Of a stretch of DNA of 13,867 nt, positions 6,588 through 13,732 are shown one piece after another; positions within the stretch are counted from its first letter, which is position 1, and the number at the start of each line of letters is the position of its first letter. The position numbers were made by a program, and so were the translations under genes. The notes under the pieces were generated by a model. The model did no database searches. It had not been told where the DNA came from and saw nothing but the letters and a program-made list of their open reading frames with translations. The stretch covers positions 1 through 13,867 of the forward strand of contig JBBRGA010000089.1 of assembly GCA_038241115.1 (NCBI GenBank). The letters are read 5' to 3'. Origin of the DNA: JANYJJ01 sp038241115. Lineage in GTDB: Bacteria; Pseudomonadota; Gammaproteobacteria; Burkholderiales; Burkholderiaceae_C.

Positions 6588-7880
6588 ATGCGGCATTTCC
6601 AAAAAGTAAGGCAAGTCGCCGACAAGCTGGGCGCGGGGCTCATCACCGGTGCTGCCGACGACGACCCCAGCGGCCTGGCGACTTACTCGCAAGCTGGCGC
6701 GCAGTTCGGCGCGGGCTTGCTCTGGACCATGGCCTTCACCACACCACTGATGATTTCGATTCAGATGGTCAGCGCGCGCATCGGCTGGTTTACCGGACAA
6801 GGTCTGGCCGCCAGCATCCGCCGCGTGATGCCGCCTTGGCTCACGGTGGCCATCGTCGCGTTGCTGGTGTTTGCCAACACGCTGAACATCGCCGCCGACA
6901 TCGCCGCCATGGGCGAGGCCTTGCAGCTGATCGTGGGCGGCCCCGCGCACGGCCATGCGCTGATTTTCGGTGTGCTGTGCACGGTGCTGCCGCTGTGGCT
7001 GGGCTTCAACGCAATGGTGAGGGTGCTGAAGTGGCTGACGCTGACACTGCTGGCTTATGTCGCGGTCGTCTTCATGTTGCACGTCAATTGGGAAGCGGTG
7101 CTGGTGAAGACGCTGATGCCGCAGCTGCAAGGCAACGGGCCGTACTGGACGATGGTGGTCGCCGTGCTGGGCACCACCATCAGCCCTTACCTGTTCTTTT
7201 GGCAGGCCGCGCAAGAGGCCGAGCAGCGCCAACGCCTTGATGCCCAAACCCATGCCGACAGCCACGCCAACAACGTCGCGCAAGTGGCGCAAACCGAGCT
7301 TTTTGCCCGTGAACACCTGTGGCGCATCAAGCTGGACACCGTGGTCGGCATGGTGTTTTCCAACCTGATCGCCTTCTGCGTGATGCTGGCCACGGCACTG
7401 ACGCTGAACCAGCACGGCATCACCGACATTCAGACCACCAGGCAGGCCGCCGAGGCGCTGCGCCCGCTGGCCGGCAACTTTGCTTTCACGCTGTTTGCGC
7501 TGGGCGTGATCGGCACTGGAATGCTTGCCGTGCCGGTACTGGCTGCATCGTCGGCCTACGCGGTGGCCGATGCCTTCAACTGGCGTTCGGGGCTTGACCA
7601 GCGCCTGATCGAGGCGCGCGGCTTTTTCAGTGTGATTGCCTTGGGAACGGTGGTCGGAACCTTGGTTGATTTCACGCCACTCGACCCGATCAAGGCCCTG
7701 GTCTGGAGCGCCGTGGTGAACGGCGTCATCGCGGTGCCGATCATGGCCGTGATGATGTGGCTGGGCATGCGCAAAGACATCCTCGGCGACCACACGCTGA
7801 CGCGTCGGCATCAGGTGTTGGGCTGGTTTGCCACCGCGGTGATGGCGCTGGCGGTGATTGCGATGCTGGTCACGGGATGA
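6588..7880 (+). CDS. NRAMP-related divalent metal transporter, non-canonical subgroup
   Basis: A 430-residue polytopic membrane protein with about eleven hydrophobic segments and LeuT/NRAMP organisation. The first-helix motif is GAADDDPSGLATYSQ, where canonical NRAMP has DPGN; here it is DPSG (26-29), keeping Asp26 but replacing the Asn with Gly29. The sixth-helix motif is GTTISPYLFFWQ (195-206), where canonical proteins have MPH: Met becomes Ser199 and His becomes Tyr201. The loop at 207-248 is charged and Gln/Ala-rich. Canonical NRAMPs co-transport Mn2+ or Fe2+ with protons in the inner membrane. The lost methionine argues for a different, perhaps harder, cation such as Mg2+, by analogy with NRAMP-related magnesium transporters. 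The ATG at 6588 is the first Met before the conserved region; no strong ribosome site is seen. It converges with the response-regulator gene, with 38 nt between stops. Confidence 0.85.
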   Translation: MRHFQKVRQVADKLGAGLITGAADDDPSGLATYSQAGAQFGAGLLWTMAFTTPLMISIQMVSARIGWFTGQGLAASIRRVMPPWLTVAIVALLVFANTLNIAADIAAMGEALQLIVGGPAHGHALIFGVLCTVLPLWLGFNAMVRVLKWLTLTLLAYVAVVFMLHVNWEAVLVKTLMPQLQGNGPYWTMVVAVLGTTISPYLFFWQAAQEAEQRQRLDAQTHADSHANNVAQVAQTELFAREHLWRIKLDTVVGMVFSNLIAFCVMLATALTLNQHGITDIQTTRQAAEALRPLAGNFAFTLFALGVIGTGMLAVPVLAASSAYAVADAFNWRSGLDQRLIEARGFFSVIALGTVVGTLVDFTPLDPIKALVWSAVVNGVIAVPIMAVMMWLGMRKDILGDHTLTRRHQVLGWFATAVMALAVIAMLVTG

Positions 7881-7898
7881 TTCTCGGCGAACGGCGTG

Positions 7899-7918
7899 GC
7901 GCTGGGGGCCGCCAGCGC
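7899..7918. terminator. Hairpin between converging transporter and response-regulator genes
   Basis: GCGCTGG (7899-7905) pairs perfectly with CCAGCGC (7912-7918) around a 6-nt loop, in the 38-nt gap between two converging stop codons. It could end transcription from both sides. No T-run follows on either strand, so Rho-independent activity is uncertain. Confidence 0.4.
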
Positions 7919-8698
7919 TCAGTACAAGATCTCGACCGGCACGTCGAAGATGTAGCCCGCGCCACGCTCGGTTTTGATGAACCGCGGACGCGATGCGTCA
8001 GCTTCGATTTTGCGGCGCAGCCGCAGGATTTGGACGTCGATGGTGCGGTCGTAAACCTCTGCGTTGTGCAGTCGCGAAAGTCCCAGCAACTGATCGCGGC
8101 TCAGCACCCGCTGCGGCGCGGCGCAAAGAGCAGCCAGCAGACTGAATTCGCCGTTGCTCAGGTCCAGCCTGCGGCCGTCGGGGGCGGTGATTTTCCGTGT
8201 GCGCAGGCTCAGTTCCCAGCCAGCAAAGCGGAACGCGCGGCGGTGGTCGTCGCGCGATGGCAGTTCGCTTTGAGTCTGGTATCGCCTCAGCACGGCACGG
8301 ATTCGGGCCAACAACTCGCGCGGGCTGAAGGGCTTGGTCACGTAATCGTCGGCGCCCAGCTCCAGCCCCATCACCCGGTCAGCCTCTTCGGCCTTGCCGG
8401 TGAGCAGCACGATGGGCACAGCTGCGCGTTCGCGCAACTTGCGGGTCAGCTGCATGCCGTCCTCGCTGGGCAAACGCAGGTCGAGAACCACCAAGTCGAT
8501 GACTTGGCTATCGAAAACCGCAATCATCTCCGCGCCGCTGGCCACCGCGGTGACACGGAACTCGTTTTCCGCCAAGTATTCAAGCAACAGGTCGCGCAGC
8601 GCAGGGTCGTCGTCGACGACCAAAATATGGCTGGGCTTCTTGGCGAAGGTTGGCGCTGCGGCAGTCACGGGAATCAAGAGTGGACGTCTTGTGCACAT
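7919..8698 (-). CDS. OmpR/PhoB-family response regulator
   Basis: A 259-residue DNA-binding response regulator. The receiver domain starts at about residue 24 (HILVVDDDP, acidic residues 29-31), has phosphoacceptor Asp73 in VVLDLRLPSEDG, and ends with TKPFSP (Lys122). The C-terminal winged helix (about 155-255) shows LSNGEFSLLAAL, YDRTIDVQILRLRRKIE and TERGAGYIF, typical of OmpR-type proteins that bind tandem DNA repeats as dimers. About 20 residues precede the receiver. The ATG at 8698 is the best start, although no clear Shine-Dalgarno is seen. The frame stays open far upstream (to 9457), but that stretch is antisense to the kinase and is rejected. It is divergent from the hybrid kinase across 103 nt, the likely partner. 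TctD, which regulates tricarboxylate uptake, belongs to the same family, and tctBA lie beyond the kinase. Confidence 0.92.
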   Translation of the reverse strand: MCTRRPLLIPVTAAAPTFAKKPSHILVVDDDPALRDLLLEYLAENEFRVTAVASGAEMIAVFDSQVIDLVVLDLRLPSEDGMQLTRKLRERAAVPIVLLTGKAEEADRVMGLELGADDYVTKPFSPRELLARIRAVLRRYQTQSELPSRDDHRRAFRFAGWELSLRTRKITAPDGRRLDLSNGEFSLLAALCAAPQRVLSRDQLLGLSRLHNAEVYDRTIDVQILRLRRKIEADASRPRFIKTERGAGYIFDVPVEILY

Positions 8699-8801
8699 TT
8701 CATGCAGACGACTGTAGTACCTGAGCTTCTGCGTCTGAACCCACTCGGCCCAACCGAAACTCCTGCTTCCCCTTGATCTCAGCCCTGTTTGCGTTGCTCT
8801 G

Positions 8802-11384
8802 ATGCGGCCACCTGAAAACGCCACCGCGCCCACCGCTGAGCAACTTGCTGCCCCACGTTGGCGCGAACTTCTGCGAACACGAGGCGTGCTGGCCGTGCTG
8901 GTTGTCGAGTTGCTCATTGCGATCATGGTGGTGTACGGCCTGTGGGCATTGCGCCGCCAAACGTTGTACAGCGAGATGGGCATGCTCGCCTCCCTTTCGG
9001 CTGCCATGGCAGCGCAGGCCGACAGCACTCTGGACGTGGCCGACGCCGCACTGCGCGCTACGCGGGACGAACTGAGCCAGGGCTTGCTCGTGCCCGGCAC
9101 CGATGCGGCCCACTCGTTGCTGCGTGCACGTGCGGCGGCCCTGCCCAAGTTCAAGGCGCTAACTGTCCTGAATGAGAAAGGCATTCGTGTGGACACCTCG
9201 ATTGACGAGCCGGCCTCGGCGTTGCCTGCGACGAATCGGGATTTCTTCGTGGCCGCTCGCGAGGTGCTTGAGCCCACACTGTTTGTCGGCAGCCCCACAG
9301 TCAATGGGTTCGGTGACAAACCCACCATCGTCGTGTCGATGAACTGGCGCAGTCCGGCCGGCGATTTCAAGGGTGTCGTGGCTTTGGCAGCCGACCCTGA
9401 ATTCTTGGACGGGGGCTTCGAGCGCATTGCGCCGACGCCAGACACCAGCCTGGCCATCTACAGACGCGACCGCGAACTGGTGTCGGATGGCCCCGGCGAC
9501 GGCTCAATGCGACTGCTGCCTGCCAGCATCATGAACGCGATGTGGGCCGACGCCACGCCCCAGACGCCGCGCCTTGTGACCCTGGCAGACCGACAAGTCA
9601 GGCTGGTGGCCGCTCACCCGCTGCAGCGTTTTCCGCTGATGGTCGTCATCACCCGCGATGTGCAGGCGGTTCTCGTTGAGTGGACGGAACAGGCCTGGCT
9701 GGTGGGTTCATTCGCAGCGTCGGCGTTGATCGTGACGTTGATGCTGACGCTGCGAAGTGTTCGCGAGCAAGCGTTGCGGCGTGCCTCGCAATTGGCGCAC
9801 ACCATCCAACAAGAACGCGCCATCAGGGCCTTCGACGCCGCGCAAGAAGGCCACTGGGAATGGAGTCCGGTCACGCGGCGGAGCCACCTGTCGCCACGCA
9901 TGAAGGAGTTGATGGGAGCAGCACGCAGCGAGCCCCTTGGCGGCGGCACAGGAGCTGAGTCCGGTTTGCTCGAGTACCCCACCGTCCACCCGGAAGACTT
10001 GATTCCCCTGCGTGAGGCATTCATGGCCCACAGCCAAGACGAGAGCCACAGTCCGGTGTTCGACTTCACCTTCCGCGTTCGGCACGCTGACGGGCAGTGG
10101 CATCACATTCGCACACGCGGCCACGCTTGGCGAGACGCGGGCGGCAGGTCCGCGCTGTTCAGCGGGACGGGCACAGATGTCAGCGCGGAGGTCGAAGCCG
10201 CTCACCACAAGCGGCAGCTTGAAGACCAGTTGCAACGTGCCCTGAAGCTGGAGGCACTGGGCACGCTGGCCGGTGGTGTGGCGCACGACTTCAACAACAT
10301 TCTGGCGGCCATCGTTGGTTATGGCGAACTCGCGCACAACGCCGCGACTCCAGGTTCAGCCCAGGCGCGCCAGCTCGACCAAGTGCTGCGCGCCGGCCAG
10401 CGCGGCAAGACGTTGGTCGAGCGCATCCTTTCGTTCAGCCGCAACGCGCCCAGACAGCACACAACCTTCCTGGTGCAGCCCGTGATTGAAGAGGTGTTGC
10501 AGTTGTTGACGGCATCGATGCCTGAGCCGACACACCTCGACTGCCAACTCGATGCTCCTCGGGCTGCCATCGTCGGTGACACCGCGGCGCTGTACGAAGC
10601 GGTGATGAATTTGTGTTCCAACGCCTTGCAGGCCATGCCCAACGGTGGAACGCTCACGGTCGAACTGACCACCTTGAACGCGCCCCAACCGCTGCTCCTG
10701 TCCGAAGGAAGCCTGGATCCCGGTGATTACGCGCGATTGGCTGTGACCGACGATGGCGGCGGCATCGCGCCCGAAATAATGGGGCGCCTGTTTGAGCCTT
10801 TTTTCACCACGAAAGGCCCGAGTAAAGGCACCGGCTTGGGCCTGGCAGTGGTGCACGGCGTAGTCGCTGACCTGGGCGGCGCTATTGATGTGCAGAACAT
10901 GCCCTGCCGCGGTGCGCGCTTCGTTCTGTACTTTCCCTGCTCAGAAGCCGCACCCAAAGATGACCCCGCGGCGCACGCCACAACGCCCCGCGGCCAGGGA
11001 CAGACAGTGCTGGTGGTCGACGACGAGCCCGCATTGGTAGAACTCGCAGAAGAAATGTTGGCGAGCCTGGGTTACGAGCCCGTTGGCTTTGTTCACAGTG
11101 AACAGGCCCTGGCTGCATTCAGCGCCGACCCAGACCGCTTCGATCTGGTGCTGACCGACGAGGTCATGCCTCACATGAACGGCACAGTTTTGGCGACGGC
11201 CTTGCGCGCCGTGCGTACCCGGCTTCCGATCGTGCTGGCCAGCGGCTACGGCGGCCCCCACCTGGAAGACAGCGCAGGCGCCGCCGGCGTCACTGTGCTC
11301 GTGAAGAAGCCGCTCGTGCGGGCCGAATTGGCCAGGGCCGTGGCTCAAGCGCTTCGGTGCGTCGCCTCACCACGACACCAGTGA
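8802..11384 (+). CDS. Hybrid sensor histidine kinase (PDC/Cache-like sensor, PAS, HisKA, HATPase, receiver)
   Basis: An 860-residue inner-membrane hybrid kinase. The first transmembrane helix is about 29-50 and the second about 299-318. They enclose a periplasmic domain of about 250 residues with RDFF (146-149), FVGSPTVNGFGDKPTIVVS and GVVALAADPEF, features of double-Cache/PDC sensors that bind small ligands such as carboxylates. A PAS-like fold with its PAC tail spans about 338-465. The phosphoacceptor is His495 in GGVAHDFNNIL. The ATPase has an N box (NLCSNALQ, 603-610), DDGGGI (650-655) and GTGLGL (676-681). The C-terminal receiver (735-852) has Asp740-Asp741, phosphoacceptor Asp786 (LTDEVMP) and Lys835/Lys836. 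No Hpt domain is present. The start at 8802 lacks an obvious ribosome site. It is divergent from the OmpR-type regulator and 243 nt upstream of tctB, so it probably senses a substrate of the transporter; that link is inference. Confidence 0.93.
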   Translation: MRPPENATAPTAEQLAAPRWRELLRTRGVLAVLVVELLIAIMVVYGLWALRRQTLYSEMGMLASLSAAMAAQADSTLDVADAALRATRDELSQGLLVPGTDAAHSLLRARAAALPKFKALTVLNEKGIRVDTSIDEPASALPATNRDFFVAAREVLEPTLFVGSPTVNGFGDKPTIVVSMNWRSPAGDFKGVVALAADPEFLDGGFERIAPTPDTSLAIYRRDRELVSDGPGDGSMRLLPASIMNAMWADATPQTPRLVTLADRQVRLVAAHPLQRFPLMVVITRDVQAVLVEWTEQAWLVGSFAASALIVTLMLTLRSVREQALRRASQLAHTIQQERAIRAFDAAQEGHWEWSPVTRRSHLSPRMKELMGAARSEPLGGGTGAESGLLEYPTVHPEDLIPLREAFMAHSQDESHSPVFDFTFRVRHADGQWHHIRTRGHAWRDAGGRSALFSGTGTDVSAEVEAAHHKRQLEDQLQRALKLEALGTLAGGVAHDFNNILAAIVGYGELAHNAATPGSAQARQLDQVLRAGQRGKTLVERILSFSRNAPRQHTTFLVQPVIEEVLQLLTASMPEPTHLDCQLDAPRAAIVGDTAALYEAVMNLCSNALQAMPNGGTLTVELTTLNAPQPLLLSEGSLDPGDYARLAVTDDGGGIAPEIMGRLFEPFFTTKGPSKGTGLGLAVVHGVVADLGGAIDVQNMPCRGARFVLYFPCSEAAPKDDPAAHATTPRGQGQTVLVVDDEPALVELAEEMLASLGYEPVGFVHSEQALAAFSADPDRFDLVLTDEVMPHMNGTVLATALRAVRTRLPIVLASGYGGPHLEDSAGAAGVTVLVKKPLVRAELARAVAQALRCVASPRHQ

Positions 11385-11452
11385 TCTCCTGAAGCTGGAA
11401 GCGGCGAGCGGATTCAGCCGACTCCCACCCCGCTTGCGCAGCCGTGTCAGCG

Positions 11453-11493
11453 GACATGTTCGAGCGCCTAGGCGCGCCCGGTCCCGACATGTT
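11453..11493 (+). promoter_or_regulatory. Paired GACATGTT repeats flanking a palindrome upstream of tctB
   Basis: GACATGTT occurs at 11453-11460 and again at 11486-11493, 33 bp apart (about three helical turns). Between them is a perfect 12-bp palindrome, GCGCCTAGGCGC (11464-11475). The block lies in the 243-nt gap between the kinase and tctB, where a regulator site for tctBA is expected. It is a candidate site only; no matching promoter hexamers were clear. Confidence 0.25.
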
Positions 11494-11567
11494 TCAAATG
11501 TAATGAGCCCCGTAACACGCCAATGCATCGCGACGGCCAGACTCAGTGCAAATCCATCGCTCCTTAA

Positions 11568-11597
11568 CGCTGGCCATCGGGCGCCAGACAGCCAGCG
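11568..11597 (+). promoter_or_regulatory. Alternative hairpins in the probable tctB leader
   Basis: CGCTGGC (11568-11574) can pair with GCCAGCG (11591-11597, 16-nt loop), or its CTGGC part (11570-11574) with GCCAG (11583-11587, 8-nt loop). The two folds exclude each other. The element ends 30 nt before the tctB ATG, just before an A-rich stretch and a purine-rich ribosome site. It could be a terminator for the kinase gene or a leader structure; neither is proven. Confidence 0.25.
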
Positions 11598-11627
11598 CTC
11601 AAAAACTCAAAGAGGGAGACAGAGGAC

Positions 11628-12050
11628 ATGCAGAACCAGAAAGTCCTGCGCGGCTTCGCGCTGATCGCCGTGGCGATGTTCTTCGGCCTGCAAGCAGCCA
11701 CCTACCGTTTGGGCACATTGTCCAAAGCGGGTGCAGGCTTGTTCCCGTTGCTGGTCAGCGGGATGGTCGGGCTGATCGGCTTGACGATGCTGGTGCAAGC
11801 TCGCTTCGAAGACGCAGAGCCCATGACCTTCAACGTCAAGAACATCGCATTGATCATGGTCAGCCTGATCGGTTTCGTGCTGACAGCCCAGTACCTGACG
11901 ATGTGGTTGGCAATCCCGTATCTGGTGTTCGTGGCAACGCTGGCGGGCACCGACTATTCCTGGGTTCGCAACCTCAAGATCTGCACAGCGTTGCTGGTAA
12001 TGGCTTTGGGATTCCAGCATTTCCTTGGCCTGAATCTGCACTTGCTTTGA
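11628..12050 (+). CDS. tctB: Tripartite tricarboxylate transporter small membrane subunit, TctB family
   Basis: A 140-residue integral membrane protein with about four hydrophobic segments (8-25, 36-56, 71-107, 117-137), the size and topology of TctB. The LGTLSKAGAGLFP segment (28-40) matches the family's small-residue-rich signature before the second helix. TctB is the small, poorly conserved subunit that pairs with TctA in TTT-type secondary transporters for carboxylates. A strong purine-rich ribosome site (GAGGGAG and AGAGG) precedes the ATG at 11628. The stop is 10 nt before tctA, so the two form an operon. The family's usual C-terminal LPxG-like ending is not obvious here (LGLNLHLL). Confidence 0.88.
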   Translation: MQNQKVLRGFALIAVAMFFGLQAATYRLGTLSKAGAGLFPLLVSGMVGLIGLTMLVQARFEDAEPMTFNVKNIALIMVSLIGFVLTAQYLTMWLAIPYLVFVATLAGTDYSWVRNLKICTALLVMALGFQHFLGLNLHLL

Positions 12051-12060
12051 AGGCCGACTC

Positions 12061-13578
12061 ATGGAAATTCTGAACAACCTGGCATTTGGCTTCTCTCACG
12101 CGCTCACCCCTTACAACCTGATGTACTGCGCCATCGGCTGCATGGTGGGCACCCTCGTCGGCCTGCTGCCCGGCCTGGGCCCGCTGTCCACCATCAGCCT
12201 GCTGCTGCCGCTGACCTACGCCATCCCGACCGACGGAGCGCTGATCATGCTGGCGGGCATTTATTACGGTGCGCAGTACGGCGACAGCGTCAGCGCGATC
12301 ACCATGAAAATTCCCCACGCCAGCAGCATCGTCGCCTGCATCGACGGCTACGCCATGACGCTGAAGGGCAAAACCGGCTTGGCGTTGTTCACGGCCGGTG
12401 TGTCCAGCTTTATCGGTGGATCCGTGGCCATCGTCGTGCTGTCCACCTTGGCACTGCCGCTGGCCGAAGTAGCGTTTCTGTTTGGCCCGGCAGACTACTG
12501 CGCGCTGATGATGGTGGGCTTCGTGTGCGTGAGCTACGTGACCACCGGCGGCAGCTTGCTGAGTGGTCTGGCCATGGCCTTGGTCGGCGTGTTGTTGGGT
12601 GCCATCGGCACCGACGTCATCAGCGGCTCACAGCGCTTCACCTTCGACCTGCCATTCCTGTCTGACGGCATCGGGTTGATCAGCGTGGCGCTGGGTTGCT
12701 TCGGCATTGCCGAGATCACTAAAAACCTTGACGTGAACAACAAGTTCACGCCCTTCAATGGCCGCATTGACCTCATCCCCACCTGGCCCGAGTTCAAACG
12801 CATCATCCCCAGTGCCTTGCGAGGCAGCGTGGTCGGCTCGATCATGGGTCTGCTGCCCGGCGGCGGGCCCACGATGGCGCAGTTCGGGGCCTATGCGGTG
12901 GAAAAGAAATTCAGCAAATACCGCAGCGAGATCGGCGCGGGTGCCATTGAGGGCGTCGCAGGACAAGCCGCCGCAGACGAGGCCGCCGCGCGCACCAGCT
13001 TCATCCCGCTGATGGCCATCGGCATTCCAGAAAACGCCGTCATGGCGCTGATGATGGCCGCCTTCATCGTCAAGGGCATTCAACCTGGCCCGAACATGAT
13101 TGCCCAGCATCCGGATCTGTTTTGGGGTCTGGTGGCAAGCATGTGGATCGGTAACTGCTTTCTGTTGGTGCTGAACGTACCCATGGTGAAGTACTGGTTG
13201 TCGGTGTTCAAGATTCCCTATGCGGCGCTGTTCCCGTCGATCTTGTTCTTCTGCTGCATCGGCACCTTCAGCATCAACAACAACCTCGACGACATTTACG
13301 TCACCGCCGTATTTGGGCTGTTGGGTTATGGCTTCTTGCGTCTGGGACTGGAGGCCGCGCCGCTGATGCTGGGTTTCATCCTGGGGCCGATGCTGGAAGA
13401 GAACTTTCGCCGCGCCATGTTGCTCAGCCGTGGCAGTTTCTCGGTGTTCGTCACACGGCCTATCAGCGCAACGTTGGTGTTGTTGGTAGCCGGCTTTTTC
13501 TTCTGGCAAATCGTCATCTTCGCGCGGCAGGTGCGCGGGCGCGCGAAGTCCAGCGCGGCCTTGCCACAAGCAATGTAG
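12061..13578 (+). CDS. tctA: Tripartite tricarboxylate transporter large membrane subunit, TctA family
   Basis: A 505-residue polytopic protein of the TctA family, at the usual length of about 500. Both internal-repeat signatures are present: GTLVGLLPGLGPLSTISLLLP (30-50) and GSIMGLLPGGGPTMAQF (259-275) with AYAVEKKFSK. IPLMAIGIPENAVMAL (315-330) matches the conserved GIP loop. TctA is the ion-coupled translocation channel for citrate-like or other carboxylates delivered by a periplasmic binding protein TctC. Departures from the common motifs are KIPH (83-86) where NIPG is usual, and Asp306-Glu307 where the ANNAA motif has two Asn. It starts 10 nt after tctB. No tctC gene is on either side, and the 3' side is non-coding to the window edge. 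The substrate cannot be inferred. Confidence 0.93.
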   Translation: MEILNNLAFGFSHALTPYNLMYCAIGCMVGTLVGLLPGLGPLSTISLLLPLTYAIPTDGALIMLAGIYYGAQYGDSVSAITMKIPHASSIVACIDGYAMTLKGKTGLALFTAGVSSFIGGSVAIVVLSTLALPLAEVAFLFGPADYCALMMVGFVCVSYVTTGGSLLSGLAMALVGVLLGAIGTDVISGSQRFTFDLPFLSDGIGLISVALGCFGIAEITKNLDVNNKFTPFNGRIDLIPTWPEFKRIIPSALRGSVVGSIMGLLPGGGPTMAQFGAYAVEKKFSKYRSEIGAGAIEGVAGQAAADEAAARTSFIPLMAIGIPENAVMALMMAAFIVKGIQPGPNMIAQHPDLFWGLVASMWIGNCFLLVLNVPMVKYWLSVFKIPYAALFPSILFFCCIGTFSINNNLDDIYVTAVFGLLGYGFLRLGLEAAPLMLGFILGPMLEENFRRAMLLSRGSFSVFVTRPISATLVLLVAGFFFWQIVIFARQVRGRAKSSAALPQAM

Positions 13579-13587
13579 GGCGGCACG

Positions 13588-13614
13588 GCTGAGCGCTGCT
13601 GTCACGCGCTCAGC
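13588..13614 (+). terminator. Hairpin after tctA
   Basis: GCTGAGCG (13588-13595) and CGCTCAGC (13607-13614) form a perfect 8-bp stem with an 11-nt loop, starting 9 nt after the tctA stop. No T-run follows, so it may act as an mRNA 3'-end stabiliser or a weak terminator rather than a strong intrinsic one. Confidence 0.45.
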
Positions 13615-13662
13615 GACCTCAACTCGCAAAACGAGATCTGCGGCGGGCACTGCCTTTGTGGC

Positions 13663-13732
13663 GCAGGCCCTGCCCTAGCGCGCATGCGCCCAAACACGCA
13701 GGCCCTGCCCGAGCGCGCAGGCGCCCAAACAC
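13663..13732. repeat. Tandem duplication of a 35-bp unit
   Basis: Two adjacent 35-bp copies lie at 13663-13697 and 13698-13732. They differ at two positions only (T to G at offsets 14 and 23). The first bases of a third copy (GCAG, 13733-13736) follow, then the match ends. Unit 1 contains the palindrome GCGCATGCGC (13680-13689), which a T-to-G change breaks in unit 2. The rest of 13579-13867 shows no supportable gene. Confidence 0.9.

Noticed and set aside
6525..7811. Long minus-strand open frame of 428 codons
   Set aside because: It is antisense to the NRAMP-like gene, His/Gln/Arg-rich, and has no recognisable fold.
8699..9457. Upstream continuation of the response-regulator frame, which would give a 512-residue protein
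   Set aside because: This stretch is antisense to the well-supported kinase and shows no domain. The receiver domain begins normally about 20 residues after the ATG at 8698.
12628..13650. Minus-strand open frame of 340 codons over tctA
   Set aside because: Low-complexity composition and antisense to a complete TctA; considered a shadow frame.
13663..13732. Possible CRISPR-like array
   Set aside because: The two repeat copies are directly adjacent with no spacer, and no cas gene is nearby.
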